This document shows, piece by piece, positions 1 through 9,129 of a stretch of DNA of 64,000 nucleotides. This DNA is from Thiosocius sp963759055 (lineage in GTDB: Bacteria > Pseudomonadota > Gammaproteobacteria > Chromatiales > Chromatiaceae): positions 102,957 to 166,956 of the forward strand of contig CAVWYD010000009.1 in assembly GCA_963759055.1 (NCBI GenBank). Reading direction: 5' to 3'. Each line of letters opens with the position of its first letter. Within the stretch, counting starts at the first letter, position 1. Both the position numbers and the translations under genes were made by a program. The notes below the pieces were generated by a model. The model was not told the origin of the DNA. It made no database searches and was given only the letters and a program-made list of their open reading frames with translations.

Positions 1-11
1 TTTTTGGGATT

Positions 12-470
12 ATGCACAAGGCACCACCCCATCTGACGGAACTGGTACGAGGAGCTGTTGAGGCACTGGGGTACGAGCTCGTTGGCGTGGAGTTGCTGAC
101 CCGCCCCAAAGCTGGTCATCTGCTGAGGATCTACATCGACAGCGGAAACGGGATAGGGCTGGCTGATTGTGAAAAGGTGAGTCACCAGGTCAGTGGCGTG
201 CTCGAGGTGGAGGACCCGATAAAGGGCGAGTATGCCCTCGAGGTGTCTTCTCCCGGAATGGATCGCCCTCTGTTCGAAAAGGCGCATTTCGAGCGGTTCG
301 TGGGCCAGGTGGCCCGGGTGAAAATGAACGTGGCGTTGGAAGGCAGAAGCAACTTCAAGGGCACGATCGTCGAGGTGGATGGTGACGATGTGGTGCTGCA
401 GGTGGAAGGGGAGTCCGTAAGGCTGCCAGTTGCACAGATGTCTTCGGCGCGGCTGGTCCCTCAGTTTTAG
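12..470 (+). CDS. rimP: Ribosome maturation factor RimP
   Basis: This 152-residue protein is full length for RimP, which binds the free 30S subunit and helps its late assembly. The N-terminal half carries the family signatures GYELVGVELL and LRIYIDS, followed by the conserved LEVSSPGMDRPL stretch near residues 77-88. The C-terminal SH3-like barrel runs from about residue 92 (FVGQVARVKM) to the end. The ATG at 12 is the only sensible start. It opens the classic rimP-nusA-infB-rbfA-truB-rpsO-pnp cluster and ends 15 bases before the nusA start codon, so the genes are probably cotranscribed from a promoter upstream of the window. Confidence 0.97.
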   Translation: MHKAPPHLTELVRGAVEALGYELVGVELLTRPKAGHLLRIYIDSGNGIGLADCEKVSHQVSGVLEVEDPIKGEYALEVSSPGMDRPLFEKAHFERFVGQVARVKMNVALEGRSNFKGTIVEVDGDDVVLQVEGESVRLPVAQMSSARLVPQF

Positions 471-485
471 GTGAAAGGCGGAACG

Positions 486-1995
486 ATGAACAAAGAAATC
501 TTGCTCGTTGTAGATGCAGTGTCAAACGAGAAGGGTGTCGACAAGGACATCATCTTCGAGGCAATCGAGGCTGCCCTGGCGTCGGCGACGCGGAAGAAGA
601 ACGGCGGCGAGATCGAAGTCAGGGTTTCCATCGACCGGGAGACCGGCGACTACGAGACCTATCGCCGCTGGCTGGTGGTCGACGATGCCGAGACGCAGGT
701 GCTGGAGAATCCGATCGCCGAGATCACTCTTGTCTGCGGCGCGGGCGGAAGAGCCGGACAGAGATATGCAACCCGGCGACTACATCGAAGACCAGATCGA
801 ATCGATCTCCTTCGGCCGGATTGCTGCGCAGACGGCCAAGCAGGTCATCGTGCAGAAGGTGCGCGAGGCCGAGCGGGCCAAGGTGGTTGAAGCCTTCCAG
901 GACCGGGTTGGCGAGTTGATCACGGGCATCGTAAAACGGGCGGACCGTGGCTCCATCGTGCTCGATCTGGGTAACAATGCCGAGGCGCTGGTGCCCAAGA
1001 GCGAAATGATTCCCAAAGAAGCTGCGCGAGCGGGTGACCGGCTGCGTGGCTACCTGTATGACGTGCGATCCGAGCAGCGTGGTCCGCAGCTGTTCGTTTC
1101 CCGCACCTCGTCGGATCTTCTGATAGAACTGTTCAAGCTCGAAGTGCCTGAGGTTGGCGAGAACCTGATCGAGATCGTGGGCGCGGCGCGTGATCCCGGC
1201 TTGCGCGCCAAGATCGCCGTGCGAGCGCACGATCCGCGAATTGACCCGGTGGGGGCCTGCGTCGGGATGCGTGGCTCGCGTGTGCAGGCGGTTTCGAACG
1301 AGCTGGGTGGAGAGCGGGTCGACATTATTCTGTGGAATGACAATGCGGCACAGTTTGTCATCAACGCCATGTCACCGGCAGACGTCACTTCGATCGTGGT
1401 CGACGAAGATGCGCACAGCATGGACATCGCGGTGAAAGACGAGAACCTTTCGCAGGCGATCGGCCGCGGCGGACAAAACGTACGCCTGGCCAGTCAGTTG
1501 ACCGGCTGGGAACTCAATGTGATGAGTGAGGAACAGGCGGCCGAAAAGAGCGAGGCTGAGGCCCAGGCGCATATCGAGCATTTCATGGAGCAGCTCGACG
1601 TGGACGAGGAGGTCGCGGCGATCCTGGTCCAGGAAGGTTTCACGAATATCGAGGAAATCGCCTACGTCGACGATGCCGAGATGGCTTCGATCGAAGAGTT
1701 TGACCAGGACATCGTCGAGGAACTGCGCAACCGGGCCAAGGATGCACTGCTGACCCGTGCGATCGCGAAGGAAGAGGTGCTCGGGGACGTGGAGCCTGCC
1801 GAGGATTTGCTGTCGATGGAGGGCATGGACCGCAAGCTGGCGTTTGAGTTCGCATCGCGGGGCGTGGTGACTATGGAAGACCTCGCGGAGCAGTCGATTG
1901 ATGAACTGCTCGAGATAGAAGGAATGGATGAGGAGCGTGCCGGCCAGCTGATCATGACCGCGCGCGCACCCTGGTTTGAAGAGAGTGCCGAGTAA
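486..1995 (+). CDS. nusA: Transcription termination/antitermination factor NusA (one frameshift)
   Basis: NusA binds RNA polymerase and nascent RNA and controls pausing, termination and antitermination. The start is the ATG at 486 (MNKEILLVVDAVSNEKG), preceded by AAGGCGG. The N-terminal domain reads well to EITL near 731, then the frame moves by +1 and continues with SAARAEEPDRDMQPGDYIEDQIES. Downstream are the S1 domain (GELITGIVKRADRGSIVLDLG), the KH domains (DPVGACVGMRGSRVQAVS; QAIGRGGQNVRLASQL) and two C-terminal acidic HhH repeats (ILVQEGFTNIEEIAYVDD; LAFEFASRGVVTMEDLAEQ). One extra base at about 729-736 explains the break. Since NusA is normally essential in gammaproteobacteria, a sequence error is more likely than a pseudogene. 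Confidence 0.95.
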
Positions 1996-2007
1996 AGGGG
2001 ATCGAAA

Positions 2008-4584
2008 ATGAGTGAAGTCACGGTCAGCCAACTCGCCTCCGATGTTGGGATACCGGTCGATCGACTGCTGAAGCAGTTGAGCGAAGCCGGCGTTTCGAAG
2101 CAGAGCGCGGAAGACATTATCACTGAGCAGGAAAAAATGGACCTGCTCAATCACTTGCGCCGCAGCCATGGCAAGAACGAGGCCGGAGGTGCCTCCGGGG
2201 CGCGCAAGATAGCGCTCAAGCGGAAGACCACGACCGAGCTGCACCAGCCCGCGAGCGGCCGTGCGACTGCTCGCAGTGCGGCAACTCGCGCTGCCAAGAC
2301 CGTCAGCGTTGAAGTGCGCCGCAAACGCGCGGTGACCAAACCCATGGGCAGTGACGAGGTCAAGCAGCAGGAACTGCTGCGCCAGGCCGAAGAGGCAAAG
2401 CAGGCGCTGGCTGAGCAGGCGGCGCAACGCAAGCAGGTAGAAGAAGAGGCTGACGCGCGACGCCGGGCCGAAGAGGCGCGCCGCGAAGCCGAGCAGGATG
2501 TGCAGCGTAAAGCCGAGGAGGCCCGAATTGCCGCCGAGGAAGAGGCCATGCGTCAGGCAGAGGAACCGACACCGCTCGAGGTTGTGGCGCCGCAGGCGAT
2601 TGCTCCGCCGCCGGAGTCCAGAGGGGCCGACAAGCCGGGCAAGAAAGCCAAGCGCGGCCGTGACGATGATTCAGAACGTGGGCGTCATGGACGGCGCGAA
2701 CTGCACGTAGCGACCGGCAAGCGCGGCCAGCGTTCCGGAAAGGCTGGACGTAAGGCCGGACGACGTGTTGCGGCGGCCGCCAGCGGCGATTCGCAGCATG
2801 GTTTCCAGCGCCCTACCGCGCCGGTGATCAAAGAGGTGCCGATCCCTGAGAGTATTTCGGTCGGTGATCTTGCCCAGCGGATGTCGGTCAAGGCCGGTGA
2901 GGTCATCAAGGCCCTGATGAAGATGGGCATGATGGTGACGATCAATCAGGTGCTTGACCAGGAAACGGCGATGCTGCTGGTCGAGGAGCTGGGTCACACC
3001 GCGGTGGTGCAAAAGGAGGAAGACGTCGAGGAAGAGATCCTGACCGCCTCCGATGACGAGCAGGAGGGTGAACTGATGCCACGTGCGCCCGTGGTCACCA
3101 TCATGGGCCATGTCGATCATGGCAAGACTTCGCTGCTCGACCATATCCGGGCCACGCGTGTGGCCGCAGGCGAGGCCGGCGGGATCACCCAGCACATCGG
3201 TGCTTATCACGTAGAGACAGACCATGGCATGATCTCGTTTCTGGACACCCCGGGACATGCGGCCTTTTCCGCCATGCGTGCACGTGGCGCACAGGCCACC
3301 GACATCGTCATCCTGGTGGTGGCCGCCGATGACGGCGTCATGCCGCAAACCAAAGAGGCCATACAGCATTCCCGTGCGGCCGGAGTCCCGATCGTGGTTG
3401 CGGTCAACAAGATGGACAAGCCGGAGGCGAATCCGGAGCGTGTCATGCAGGAGCTTGTAGCCGAAGAGGTGGTTCCTGAGGAATGGGGTGGCGACATCCA
3501 GTTCGTGCAGGTTTCCGCCAAGACCGGTGAGGGCATCGACAAGCTGCTCGAGGCTGTGCTGTTGCAGTCAGAGGTGCTCGAATTGCACGCCGTTCGTGAT
3601 GGACTTGCGCGCGGCATCATCATCGAATCCAGCCTGGACAAGGGACGTGGCCCGGTGGCCACGGTACTCGTTCAATCGGGGACCCTGAAGCGCGGTGATG
3701 CAGTGGTTTCGGGTACCGAATTTGGTCGCGTGCGGGCCATGTTCGATGAGAACGGTCGTTCGGTGAAGGACGCGGGGCCATCCATTCCGGTCCAGGTGCT
3801 CGGTCTGTCTGCGGCACCTTCCGCCGGCGATGATCTGGTGGCCCTGGCCGACGAGCGCAAGGCGCGTGAGGTGGCAGAGTTGCGTCGCGTGCGCCACCGT
3901 GATTCACGTCTGGCCGAACAGAAGGCCGCCAAGCTGGACCAGCTGTTTTCGCAGATGGCCGAGGGTGAGGTTGCTTACGTCAATCTGATCGTCAAGGCCG
4001 ATGTGCAGGGCTCGGTCGAGGCACTGCGCGAATCGTTGCTCAAGATCGAGACAGACGAGGCCAAGGTGCGGATCGTCGCATCGGGTGTTGGTGGTATTAC
4101 GGAATCCGACGCCAACCTCGCGGTGACCTCGAATGCGATCGTGATCGGCTTCAATGTTCGAGCCGATGCGACTGCGCGCCGGGTGATCGAGGAACACGGT
4201 CTGGATCTGCGTTATTACAGCATCATCTACGAGGTCATCGACGACGTTAAGAAGGCCATCGTGGGTCTTCTGTCGCCGGTCATCAAGGAAGAGATCACCG
4301 GACTGGCAGAGGTCAAGGATGTGTTCCGCTCGTCCAAGCTTGGTGCCATCGCCGGTTGTATCGTTGTCGAAGGGGTCGTGAAGCGGCACAACCCGATAAG
4401 GGTGCTGCGGGACAACGTGGTCATCTACGAAGGTGAGCTGGAGTCCCTGCGTCGCTTCAAAGATGACGTCACCGAGGTCAAGGCGGGCGTCGAGTGCGGT
4501 ATCGGCGTAAAGAACTACAATGACGTCAGGCCGGGCGATCACATCGAAGTCTTCGAGCGCATTGAAATTGCGCGCGAGCTCTGA
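2008..4584 (+). CDS. infB: Translation initiation factor IF-2
   Basis: This 858-residue IF-2 delivers initiator tRNA to the 30S subunit and promotes 50S joining with GTP. It begins with the IF2N fold (MSEVTVSQLASDVGIPVDRL). A long charged Arg/Glu/Ala-rich linker of coiled-coil character follows (about 120-250), then a second IF2N domain (SVGDLAQRMSVKAGEVIKAL, about 285). The GTPase core has G1 APVVTIMGHVDHGKTSLLDH near 360, G3 DTPGHAAF and G4 NKMD. The C-terminal domains II-IV follow, with VKADVQGSVEAL and GIGVKNYNDVRPGDHIEVF. The gene starts 12 bases after nusA and no internal frame problem is visible. Confidence 0.98.
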   Translation: MSEVTVSQLASDVGIPVDRLLKQLSEAGVSKQSAEDIITEQEKMDLLNHLRRSHGKNEAGGASGARKIALKRKTTTELHQPASGRATARSAATRAAKTVSVEVRRKRAVTKPMGSDEVKQQELLRQAEEAKQALAEQAAQRKQVEEEADARRRAEEARREAEQDVQRKAEEARIAAEEEAMRQAEEPTPLEVVAPQAIAPPPESRGADKPGKKAKRGRDDDSERGRHGRRELHVATGKRGQRSGKAGRKAGRRVAAAASGDSQHGFQRPTAPVIKEVPIPESISVGDLAQRMSVKAGEVIKALMKMGMMVTINQVLDQETAMLLVEELGHTAVVQKEEDVEEEILTASDDEQEGELMPRAPVVTIMGHVDHGKTSLLDHIRATRVAAGEAGGITQHIGAYHVETDHGMISFLDTPGHAAFSAMRARGAQATDIVILVVAADDGVMPQTKEAIQHSRAAGVPIVVAVNKMDKPEANPERVMQELVAEEVVPEEWGGDIQFVQVSAKTGEGIDKLLEAVLLQSEVLELHAVRDGLARGIIIESSLDKGRGPVATVLVQSGTLKRGDAVVSGTEFGRVRAMFDENGRSVKDAGPSIPVQVLGLSAAPSAGDDLVALADERKAREVAELRRVRHRDSRLAEQKAAKLDQLFSQMAEGEVAYVNLIVKADVQGSVEALRESLLKIETDEAKVRIVASGVGGITESDANLAVTSNAIVIGFNVRADATARRVIEEHGLDLRYYSIIYEVIDDVKKAIVGLLSPVIKEEITGLAEVKDVFRSSKLGAIAGCIVVEGVVKRHNPIRVLRDNVVIYEGELESLRRFKDDVTEVKAGVECGIGVKNYNDVRPGDHIEVFERIEIAREL

Positions 4585-4610
4585 TCGACTGAGCCAGAGG
4601 TCCTCCGCAG

Positions 4611-4970
4611 ATGCAGGAATTCGGTCGTGAAGAACGCGTGGGCGCAGAGATTCATCGTGAACTTGCGCTGTTGCTGCGGGATGAGGCGAGAGATCCAAGG
4701 CTTACCCGGGTGACTATCCAGGAGGTGCGTGCGGTCCGTGATCTGTCGCATGCGAAGGTTTATTTCACCCTGATGGACTCGGCGCAGGCAAAGGCGACCG
4801 AGGCTGCGCTGAACAAGGCCGCTGCATTTCTGCGTCGTCGTCTGGCGGAAAAGATGAACTTGCGGGTGGTGCCGCGCCTGTCGTTTGTGTATGACAAATC
4901 GATTGAGACCGGCGCGCGGCTGTCTTCGCTGATCGACCAGGCGGTTGCCAAAGACGAAGGGCGAGACTGA
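4611..4970 (+). CDS. rbfA: 30S ribosome-binding factor RbfA
   Basis: RbfA is a small KH-fold cold-shock factor needed for 16S rRNA 5'-end processing and 30S maturation. The 119-residue product has the usual features: an N-terminal basic helix (REERVGAEIHRELALLLRDE), then DPRLTRVTIQEVRAVRDLSHAKV, and the LRVVPRLSFVYDKSIE block near residues 84-99. Length matches the family. It lies between infB and truB, 26 bases after infB, and truB begins only 2 bases after its stop, consistent with translational coupling in the nusA-infB operon. Confidence 0.97.
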   Translation: MQEFGREERVGAEIHRELALLLRDEARDPRLTRVTIQEVRAVRDLSHAKVYFTLMDSAQAKATEAALNKAAAFLRRRLAEKMNLRVVPRLSFVYDKSIETGARLSSLIDQAVAKDEGRD

Positions 4971-4972
4971 GC

Positions 4973-5890
4973 ATGGGGCGACGCGGTCGTGCGCGCGGTC
5001 GTCCGGTCAGCGGTATCCTGCTGCTGGACAAACCGCTCGGTTTGAGTTCCAACCATGCCCTGCAGCGCGTTAAGCGCCTGTACGACGCTCGCAAGGCAGG
5101 ACATACCGGCAGCCTGGACCCGCTCGCTGATGGCATGTTGCCAATATGCTTTGGCGATGCCACCAAGCTCTCGGCTTTTCTGCTCGATGCCGACAAGCAC
5201 TACTGGTTTCGGGTGAAGCTGGGAGAGACGACGGCGACGGGTGATACCGAGGGCGAGGTCTTGAAGGTTCGCCCGATCGATGACGTCACGCCTGATCAGA
5301 TCGAGCAGGTTCTGAAGAAATTCGTCGGAGAGATCCAACAACTCCCACCGATGTATTCGGCCCTCAAACACAAGGGCAAACGCCTTTATGAACTGGCGCG
5401 GGAAGGCGTCGAGGTTGAGCGTGAGCCGCGCAAGGTCAGGATACATTCCTTGGCCTTGGGCGAGGTGAATCTGCCGGAATTCGAGTTGCGGGTGCATTGC
5501 TCGAAGGGCACCTATGTGCGCACCCTGGCCGAGGATATCGGTGAGGCGCTCGGTTGCGGGGCACATGTCACGGCATTGAGACGCACCGGTGTGGGACCCT
5601 ATACCGGGTTCGAGATGTACAGCATGGAGATGCTGGAACAGACTGCCGAGCAGGGAAAGCCGGCTATCGATCGGCTGCTGCTGCCAATCGACACGGCCCT
5701 GTCGGACTGGCCCGAGGTACGGGTGAATGCAGATACGGCCTTCTACCTGAAACAGGGCCAGGCGGTACTGGTGCCCAGGGCGCCGACCGAGGGCTGGGTG
5801 CGGATCTACGAGGGCGAGACGTTCCTCGCCGTAGGGCAGGTGCAGGAAGACGGGCGCATTGCGCCGAAACGTCTGATGACCGGAGGCTGA
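4973..5890 (+). CDS. truB: tRNA pseudouridine(55) synthase TruB
   Basis: TruB converts U55 of the tRNA T-loop to pseudouridine. The 305-residue protein carries GILLLDKPLGLSSNHALQRV at the N-terminus, the catalytic motif GHTGSLDPLADGMLPICFG (Asp near residue 48), QLPPMYSALKHKGKRLYELA and HCSKGTYVRTLAEDIG. A PUA-like C-terminal domain closes the protein (about 250-305). Unlike E. coli, the N-terminus is a short Arg/Gly tail (MGRRGRARGRP). ATG at 4973 follows the rbfA stop by 2 bases. Confidence 0.98.
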   Translation: MGRRGRARGRPVSGILLLDKPLGLSSNHALQRVKRLYDARKAGHTGSLDPLADGMLPICFGDATKLSAFLLDADKHYWFRVKLGETTATGDTEGEVLKVRPIDDVTPDQIEQVLKKFVGEIQQLPPMYSALKHKGKRLYELAREGVEVEREPRKVRIHSLALGEVNLPEFELRVHCSKGTYVRTLAEDIGEALGCGAHVTALRRTGVGPYTGFEMYSMEMLEQTAEQGKPAIDRLLLPIDTALSDWPEVRVNADTAFYLKQGQAVLVPRAPTEGWVRIYEGETFLAVGQVQEDGRIAPKRLMTGG

Positions 5891-5968
5891 CAGCCGGGCC
5901 AAATTAAGAGAGAATACGCGACCTTAAATTCATGCGGGGCCGATAGCGGTCCCGTTGATTCAACCGCC

Positions 5969-5999
5969 GAAGCCGCCTGGACTCATTGTTGGGGGCTTC
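5969..5999 (+). promoter_or_regulatory. rpsO leader hairpin (possible S15 regulatory region)
   Basis: The 137-base gap between truB and rpsO contains a short inverted repeat, GAAGCC at 5969-5974 and GGCTTC at 5994-5999, with a 19-base loop. It ends about 14 bases before the rpsO Shine-Dalgarno sequence (AGGAG). In E. coli the rpsO leader folds into a pseudoknot bound by S15. Whether this element does the same is inference; the stem is short and I see no clear pseudoknot partner. Confidence 0.3.
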
Positions 6000-6027
6000 A
6001 TGAAGGCAAAATGACAGGAGAAATGTC

Positions 6028-6297
6028 ATGACAATGAGCGCAGAGCAAAAACAGGCAATCGTCGATGAATATGGCAAGGACCCGAAAGATACGGGTTCGA
6101 CCGAAGTGCAGATCGCACTGCTGACCGCCCGCATCTCCGATCTGACCCCGCATTTTCAGTCTCACAAGAAAGATCATCATTCCCGCCAGGGTCTGGTGCG
6201 TCTGGTCAACCAGCGCCGCAAACTTCTCGACTACCTCAAGTCGAAGGATGTGGAACGTTACCGCGAGCTTATCGCCCGTCTGGGCCTGCGCCGCTAA
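6028..6297 (+). CDS. rpsO: 30S ribosomal protein S15
   Basis: S15 is a primary-binding 30S protein that contacts 16S rRNA helix 22 and the 50S subunit. The 89-residue product has the diagnostic KDTGSTEVQIALLTARI, HFQSHKKDHHSRQGLVRLV and RRKLLDYLKSKD segments. The first ATG (6028) is chosen over the in-frame ATG six bases later because AGGAG lies 7 bases upstream of it. As usual it sits just ahead of pnp (33-base gap). Confidence 0.98.
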   Translation: MTMSAEQKQAIVDEYGKDPKDTGSTEVQIALLTARISDLTPHFQSHKKDHHSRQGLVRLVNQRRKLLDYLKSKDVERYRELIARLGLRR

Positions 6298-6330
6298 GCG
6301 ATCACCTACCAAAGGTTTGAGGATTTCCAA

Positions 6331-8429
6331 GTGAACCCGATTAAGAAAACGTTTCAGTACGGCGAACACACAGTCACGCTGGAGACCGGCGAAATCGCCC
6401 GTCAGGCCGATGCGGCCGTTATGGTCAACATGGCCGACACCGTGGTACTGGTTACCGTGGTGTACGACAAGAACCCGGACAGCGGTCGTGATTTCTTCCC
6501 GCTGACCGTCGATTACCAGGAAAAGACCTATGCGGCGGGCAAGATCCCCGGCGGTTTCTTCCGTCGTGAGGGGCGTCCCGCCGAGAAGGAAATCCTGACC
6601 TGCCGCCTGATCGACCGCCCGATCCGCCCGCTGTTCCCGAAGAACTTCAGAGCGGAGACCCAGATCATCTGTACCGTCAAGTCGCTGAACCCGAAGGTCG
6701 ATCCCGAGATCCCGGCGCTGATCGGCACCTCTGCCGCCCTGTCCATCTCCGGCGCGCCTTTCCAGGGCCCGATCGGTGCTGCCCGCGTCGGTTACAAGGA
6801 CGGCAGCTACATCCTCAACGGCCGCGACCGGACTGGAAGAGAGCGATCTCGATCTGGTCGTCGCCGGTACCGAGAATGCGGTGCTGATGGTCGAGTCCGA
6901 GGCCAACCAGCTGTCCGAGGAGATCATGCTCGGCGCGGTCCTGTTCGGTCATGAGCAGATGCAGATCGTGATCGATGCCATCAAGGAACTGGCTGCCGAG
7001 GTCAACAAGCCGATCTTCGCAGATGCCCGAAATCGTGGTGAACGAAGAGCTGAAGGCCGCGGTTGAGGCTGCCTGTGGCGACGCGATGCGCAGTGCCTAC
7101 ACCGTTGCCGACAAGATGGATCGCTATGCGGCCACCGACGCGGCAGCCGCGGCAGCGAAAGAGCAGCTGTGCGGTGGCGATGAGCCGGCCTTCGATGAAG
7201 GTGAGGTGGTCGGTGCGATCGAGAAACTGAAAAAGTCCATCGTGCGCGGTCGCATCATCGCCGGCGAGCCCCGTATCGACGGTCGTGACACCAAGACGGT
7301 TCGACCGATAACCATTCGTACCGGTGTATTGCCGCGTACCCATGGTTCTGCGCTGTTTACGCGCGGTGAGACTCAGGCGCTGGTGATCACCACGCTCGGT
7401 ACCGAGCGCGATTCGCAGATCATCGATGCACTTGAGGGTTCATTCAAAGAACCCTTCATGCTGCACTACAATTTCCCGCCGTTCTGCGTCGGTGAACTGG
7501 GTCGTGTCGGCAGCCCGAAGCGGCGTGAGATCGGTCATGGTCGTCTCGCCAAGCGCGGTGTCCTGGCCTGCATGCCGGATATCACTGAATTCCCATACTC
7601 AATCCGGGTCGTTTCGGAGATCACCGAATCCAACGGTTCCTCGTCGATGGCCTCGGTCTGTGGCACCAGCCTGTCGCTGATGGATGCCGGTGTGCCGGTC
7701 AAGTCGCCGGTGGCTGGTGTTGCAATGGGCCTGATCAAGGAAGGTGATGACTTCGCCGTCTTGACCGATATCCTGGGTGATGAAGATCACCTCGGTGATA
7801 TGGATTTCAAGGTCGCCGGCACGGTCGACGGTATCAATGCCCTGCAGATGGACATCAAGATCGACGGGATTACGCGCGAGATCATGGAAGTCGCCCTGGG
7901 GCAGGCCAAAGACGGCCGTCTGCACATCCTCGAAGAGATGAACAAGGCGATCAATGCGCCGCGTGAGCACATGTCCGAGCACGCGCCGCGGATCGTCTCG
8001 TTCAAGATCAATCCGGACAAGATCCGCGACGTCATCGGCAAGGGTGGTGCAACCATCCGTTCGATCACCGAAGAGACGGGTGCCACCGTCGATATCAGTG
8101 ACGACGGCACGGTCAAGATCTTCTCGGTCGACAAGAATGCCGGTGACGAGGCGCGCAAACGGGTCGAGTTGATCACCGCTGATGTCGAAGTCGGTATGGT
8201 CTACGAAGGCCGCGTCGCACGCCTGATGGACTTTGGTGCCTTTGTCACCATTCTGCCGGGCAAGGACGGGCTGGTGCATATCAGCCAGATCTGCGATGAG
8301 CGGGTGGAGAAGGTCAGTGACAAGCTGTCCGAAGGTGATGTCATCAAGGTCAAGGTCCTCGAGGTCGACAAGCAGGGGCGTATTCGCCTGAGCATGAAGG
8401 CTGTGGCGGAGAGTGGTGCTGAAGCCTGA
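6331..8429 (+). CDS. pnp: Polyribonucleotide nucleotidyltransferase (PNPase), two frameshifts
   Basis: PNPase degrades RNA 3' to 5' by phosphorolysis and is a degradosome component. Translation starts at GTG 6331 with GAGGA 8 bases upstream. The first RNase PH domain (FQYGEHTVTLETG; FFRREGRPAEKE) reads to YILN near 6819. A +1 shift is needed to continue with GLEESDLDLVVAGTENAVLM. A second +1 shift near 7016-7020 joins KPIF to QMPEIVVNEELKAAV. The rest is one frame: second RNase PH domain (TRGETQALVITTLG; GSPKRREIGHGRLAKRG), KH (KDRDVIGKGG-like, IRDVIGKGGATIRSI) and S1 (DFGAFVTILPGKDGLVHISQ). Both shifts look like single extra bases; the corrected protein is about 698 residues, normal for PNPase. 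Confidence 0.95.
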
Positions 8430-8455
8430 TCGTTTAGCTTGATCGTTGCGATCGA

Positions 8456-8480
8456 AAGGGGCCCTCGTGGCCCCTTTTTT
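8456..8480 (+). terminator. Rho-independent terminator after pnp
   Basis: A GGGGCC/GGCCCC stem with a 5-base loop (CTCGT), flanked by AAA on the left and a run of six T on the right, lies 26 bases downstream of the pnp stop codon. This is a textbook intrinsic terminator for the rimP-pnp operon. Confidence 0.93.
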
Positions 8481-8488
8481 GTTGCCTG

Positions 8489-8655
8489 GGGTTTGGTTCA
8501 TGTGCGCTATCGCGGACCTGTTTTTGATGCGCTCGGCGGAGCGCGCCCGCGTTACTTTTCTTTGCTTTTTCTTTGGACAAGCAAAAGAAGAAGGGCTGGC
8601 GCGCTGAGCCCAGCGCATCAAAAACAATCCGCGCGATAGCGCACATAACAAAGCC
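8489..8655. repeat. Long imperfect intergenic palindrome
   Basis: The segment between the pnp terminator and holC is one large inverted repeat. The outer arms, about 8489-8536 and 8606-8655, share TGTGCGCTATCGCG and GTTTTTGATGCGCT with their complements, broken by a few mismatches. The inner parts (a T/C-rich run CTTTTCTTTGCTTTTTC against AAGCAAAAGAAGAAGG) also partly pair. As RNA it could form a stem of about 80 bp. Similar palindromes are common as dispersed intergenic repeats in proteobacteria. The short open frames within it (about 66-76 codons) are read through the repeat and are unlikely to be genes. Confidence 0.75.
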
Positions 8656-8678
8656 CGCCAGCCCAGGACGAAAAACAC

Positions 8679-9108
8679 TCAGGCGATATTGTGAGTCTTC
8701 AACGGATAACCATGCTCGCGATAAAACCGAAAACGCTCACGGCCTGCAGCCTTCACGCCATCATCATGATCGACACATTCGATCAGACGCTGGAAGCGGC
8801 TGAAAAACATCGGTACTTCGGGGGCGAGATTGATCAGCACTTCGTGTTCTTCGGTGTCTGAACTTCCATCGCCGATCAGGATCGGGTTGATCTGCGCGTT
8901 CGTCTTTGCCCAGCAGGCCATGTGGGATGAAGCTCTGTTCCCACAGCGTCCAGAAAAGCATGTCGACGTGCCTGGATTCTTCGGCTATCGGGGTATGGAT
9001 GAGCACGCGGCGACCCGCACGACGCGCTTTTTCTGCGATTCTGCACGCGAGGTGATAGCGGTCGCCGCCGGCATTGCTGTCGAGTATGTAGAAGTCGACC
9101 TGTGTCAT
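8679..9108 (-). CDS. holC: DNA polymerase III chi subunit HolC (one frameshift)
   Basis: Chi links the clamp loader to single-strand-binding protein at the replication fork. The start reads MTQVDFYILDSNAGGDRYHL and the N-terminal half (CRIAEKARRAGRRVLIHTP; DMLFWTLWEQSFIPHGLLGK) is clear to about 8905. A +1 shift there (about 8899-8905) is required to continue with NAQINPILIG, EEHEVLINLAPEVPMFFSRF and RFRFYREHGYPL. Corrected length is about 142 residues, normal for the family. It follows pepA on the same strand by 21 bases, the usual pepA-holC order; the expected valS is not on the other side here. Confidence 0.9.
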
Positions 9109-9129
9109 GGTCCGGGAGTCGATCTGCCC

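Noticed and set aside
486..1995. Programmed +1 frameshift in nusA or pnp
   Set aside because: No typical slippery site with a stop codon or stimulator is seen, and the same +1 change occurs in six other unrelated genes, which points to base-call errors.
8439..8803. Short reading frames in the pnp-holC gap
   Set aside because: They are read through the long palindrome on both strands, as expected of a repeat, and have no independent start signals.
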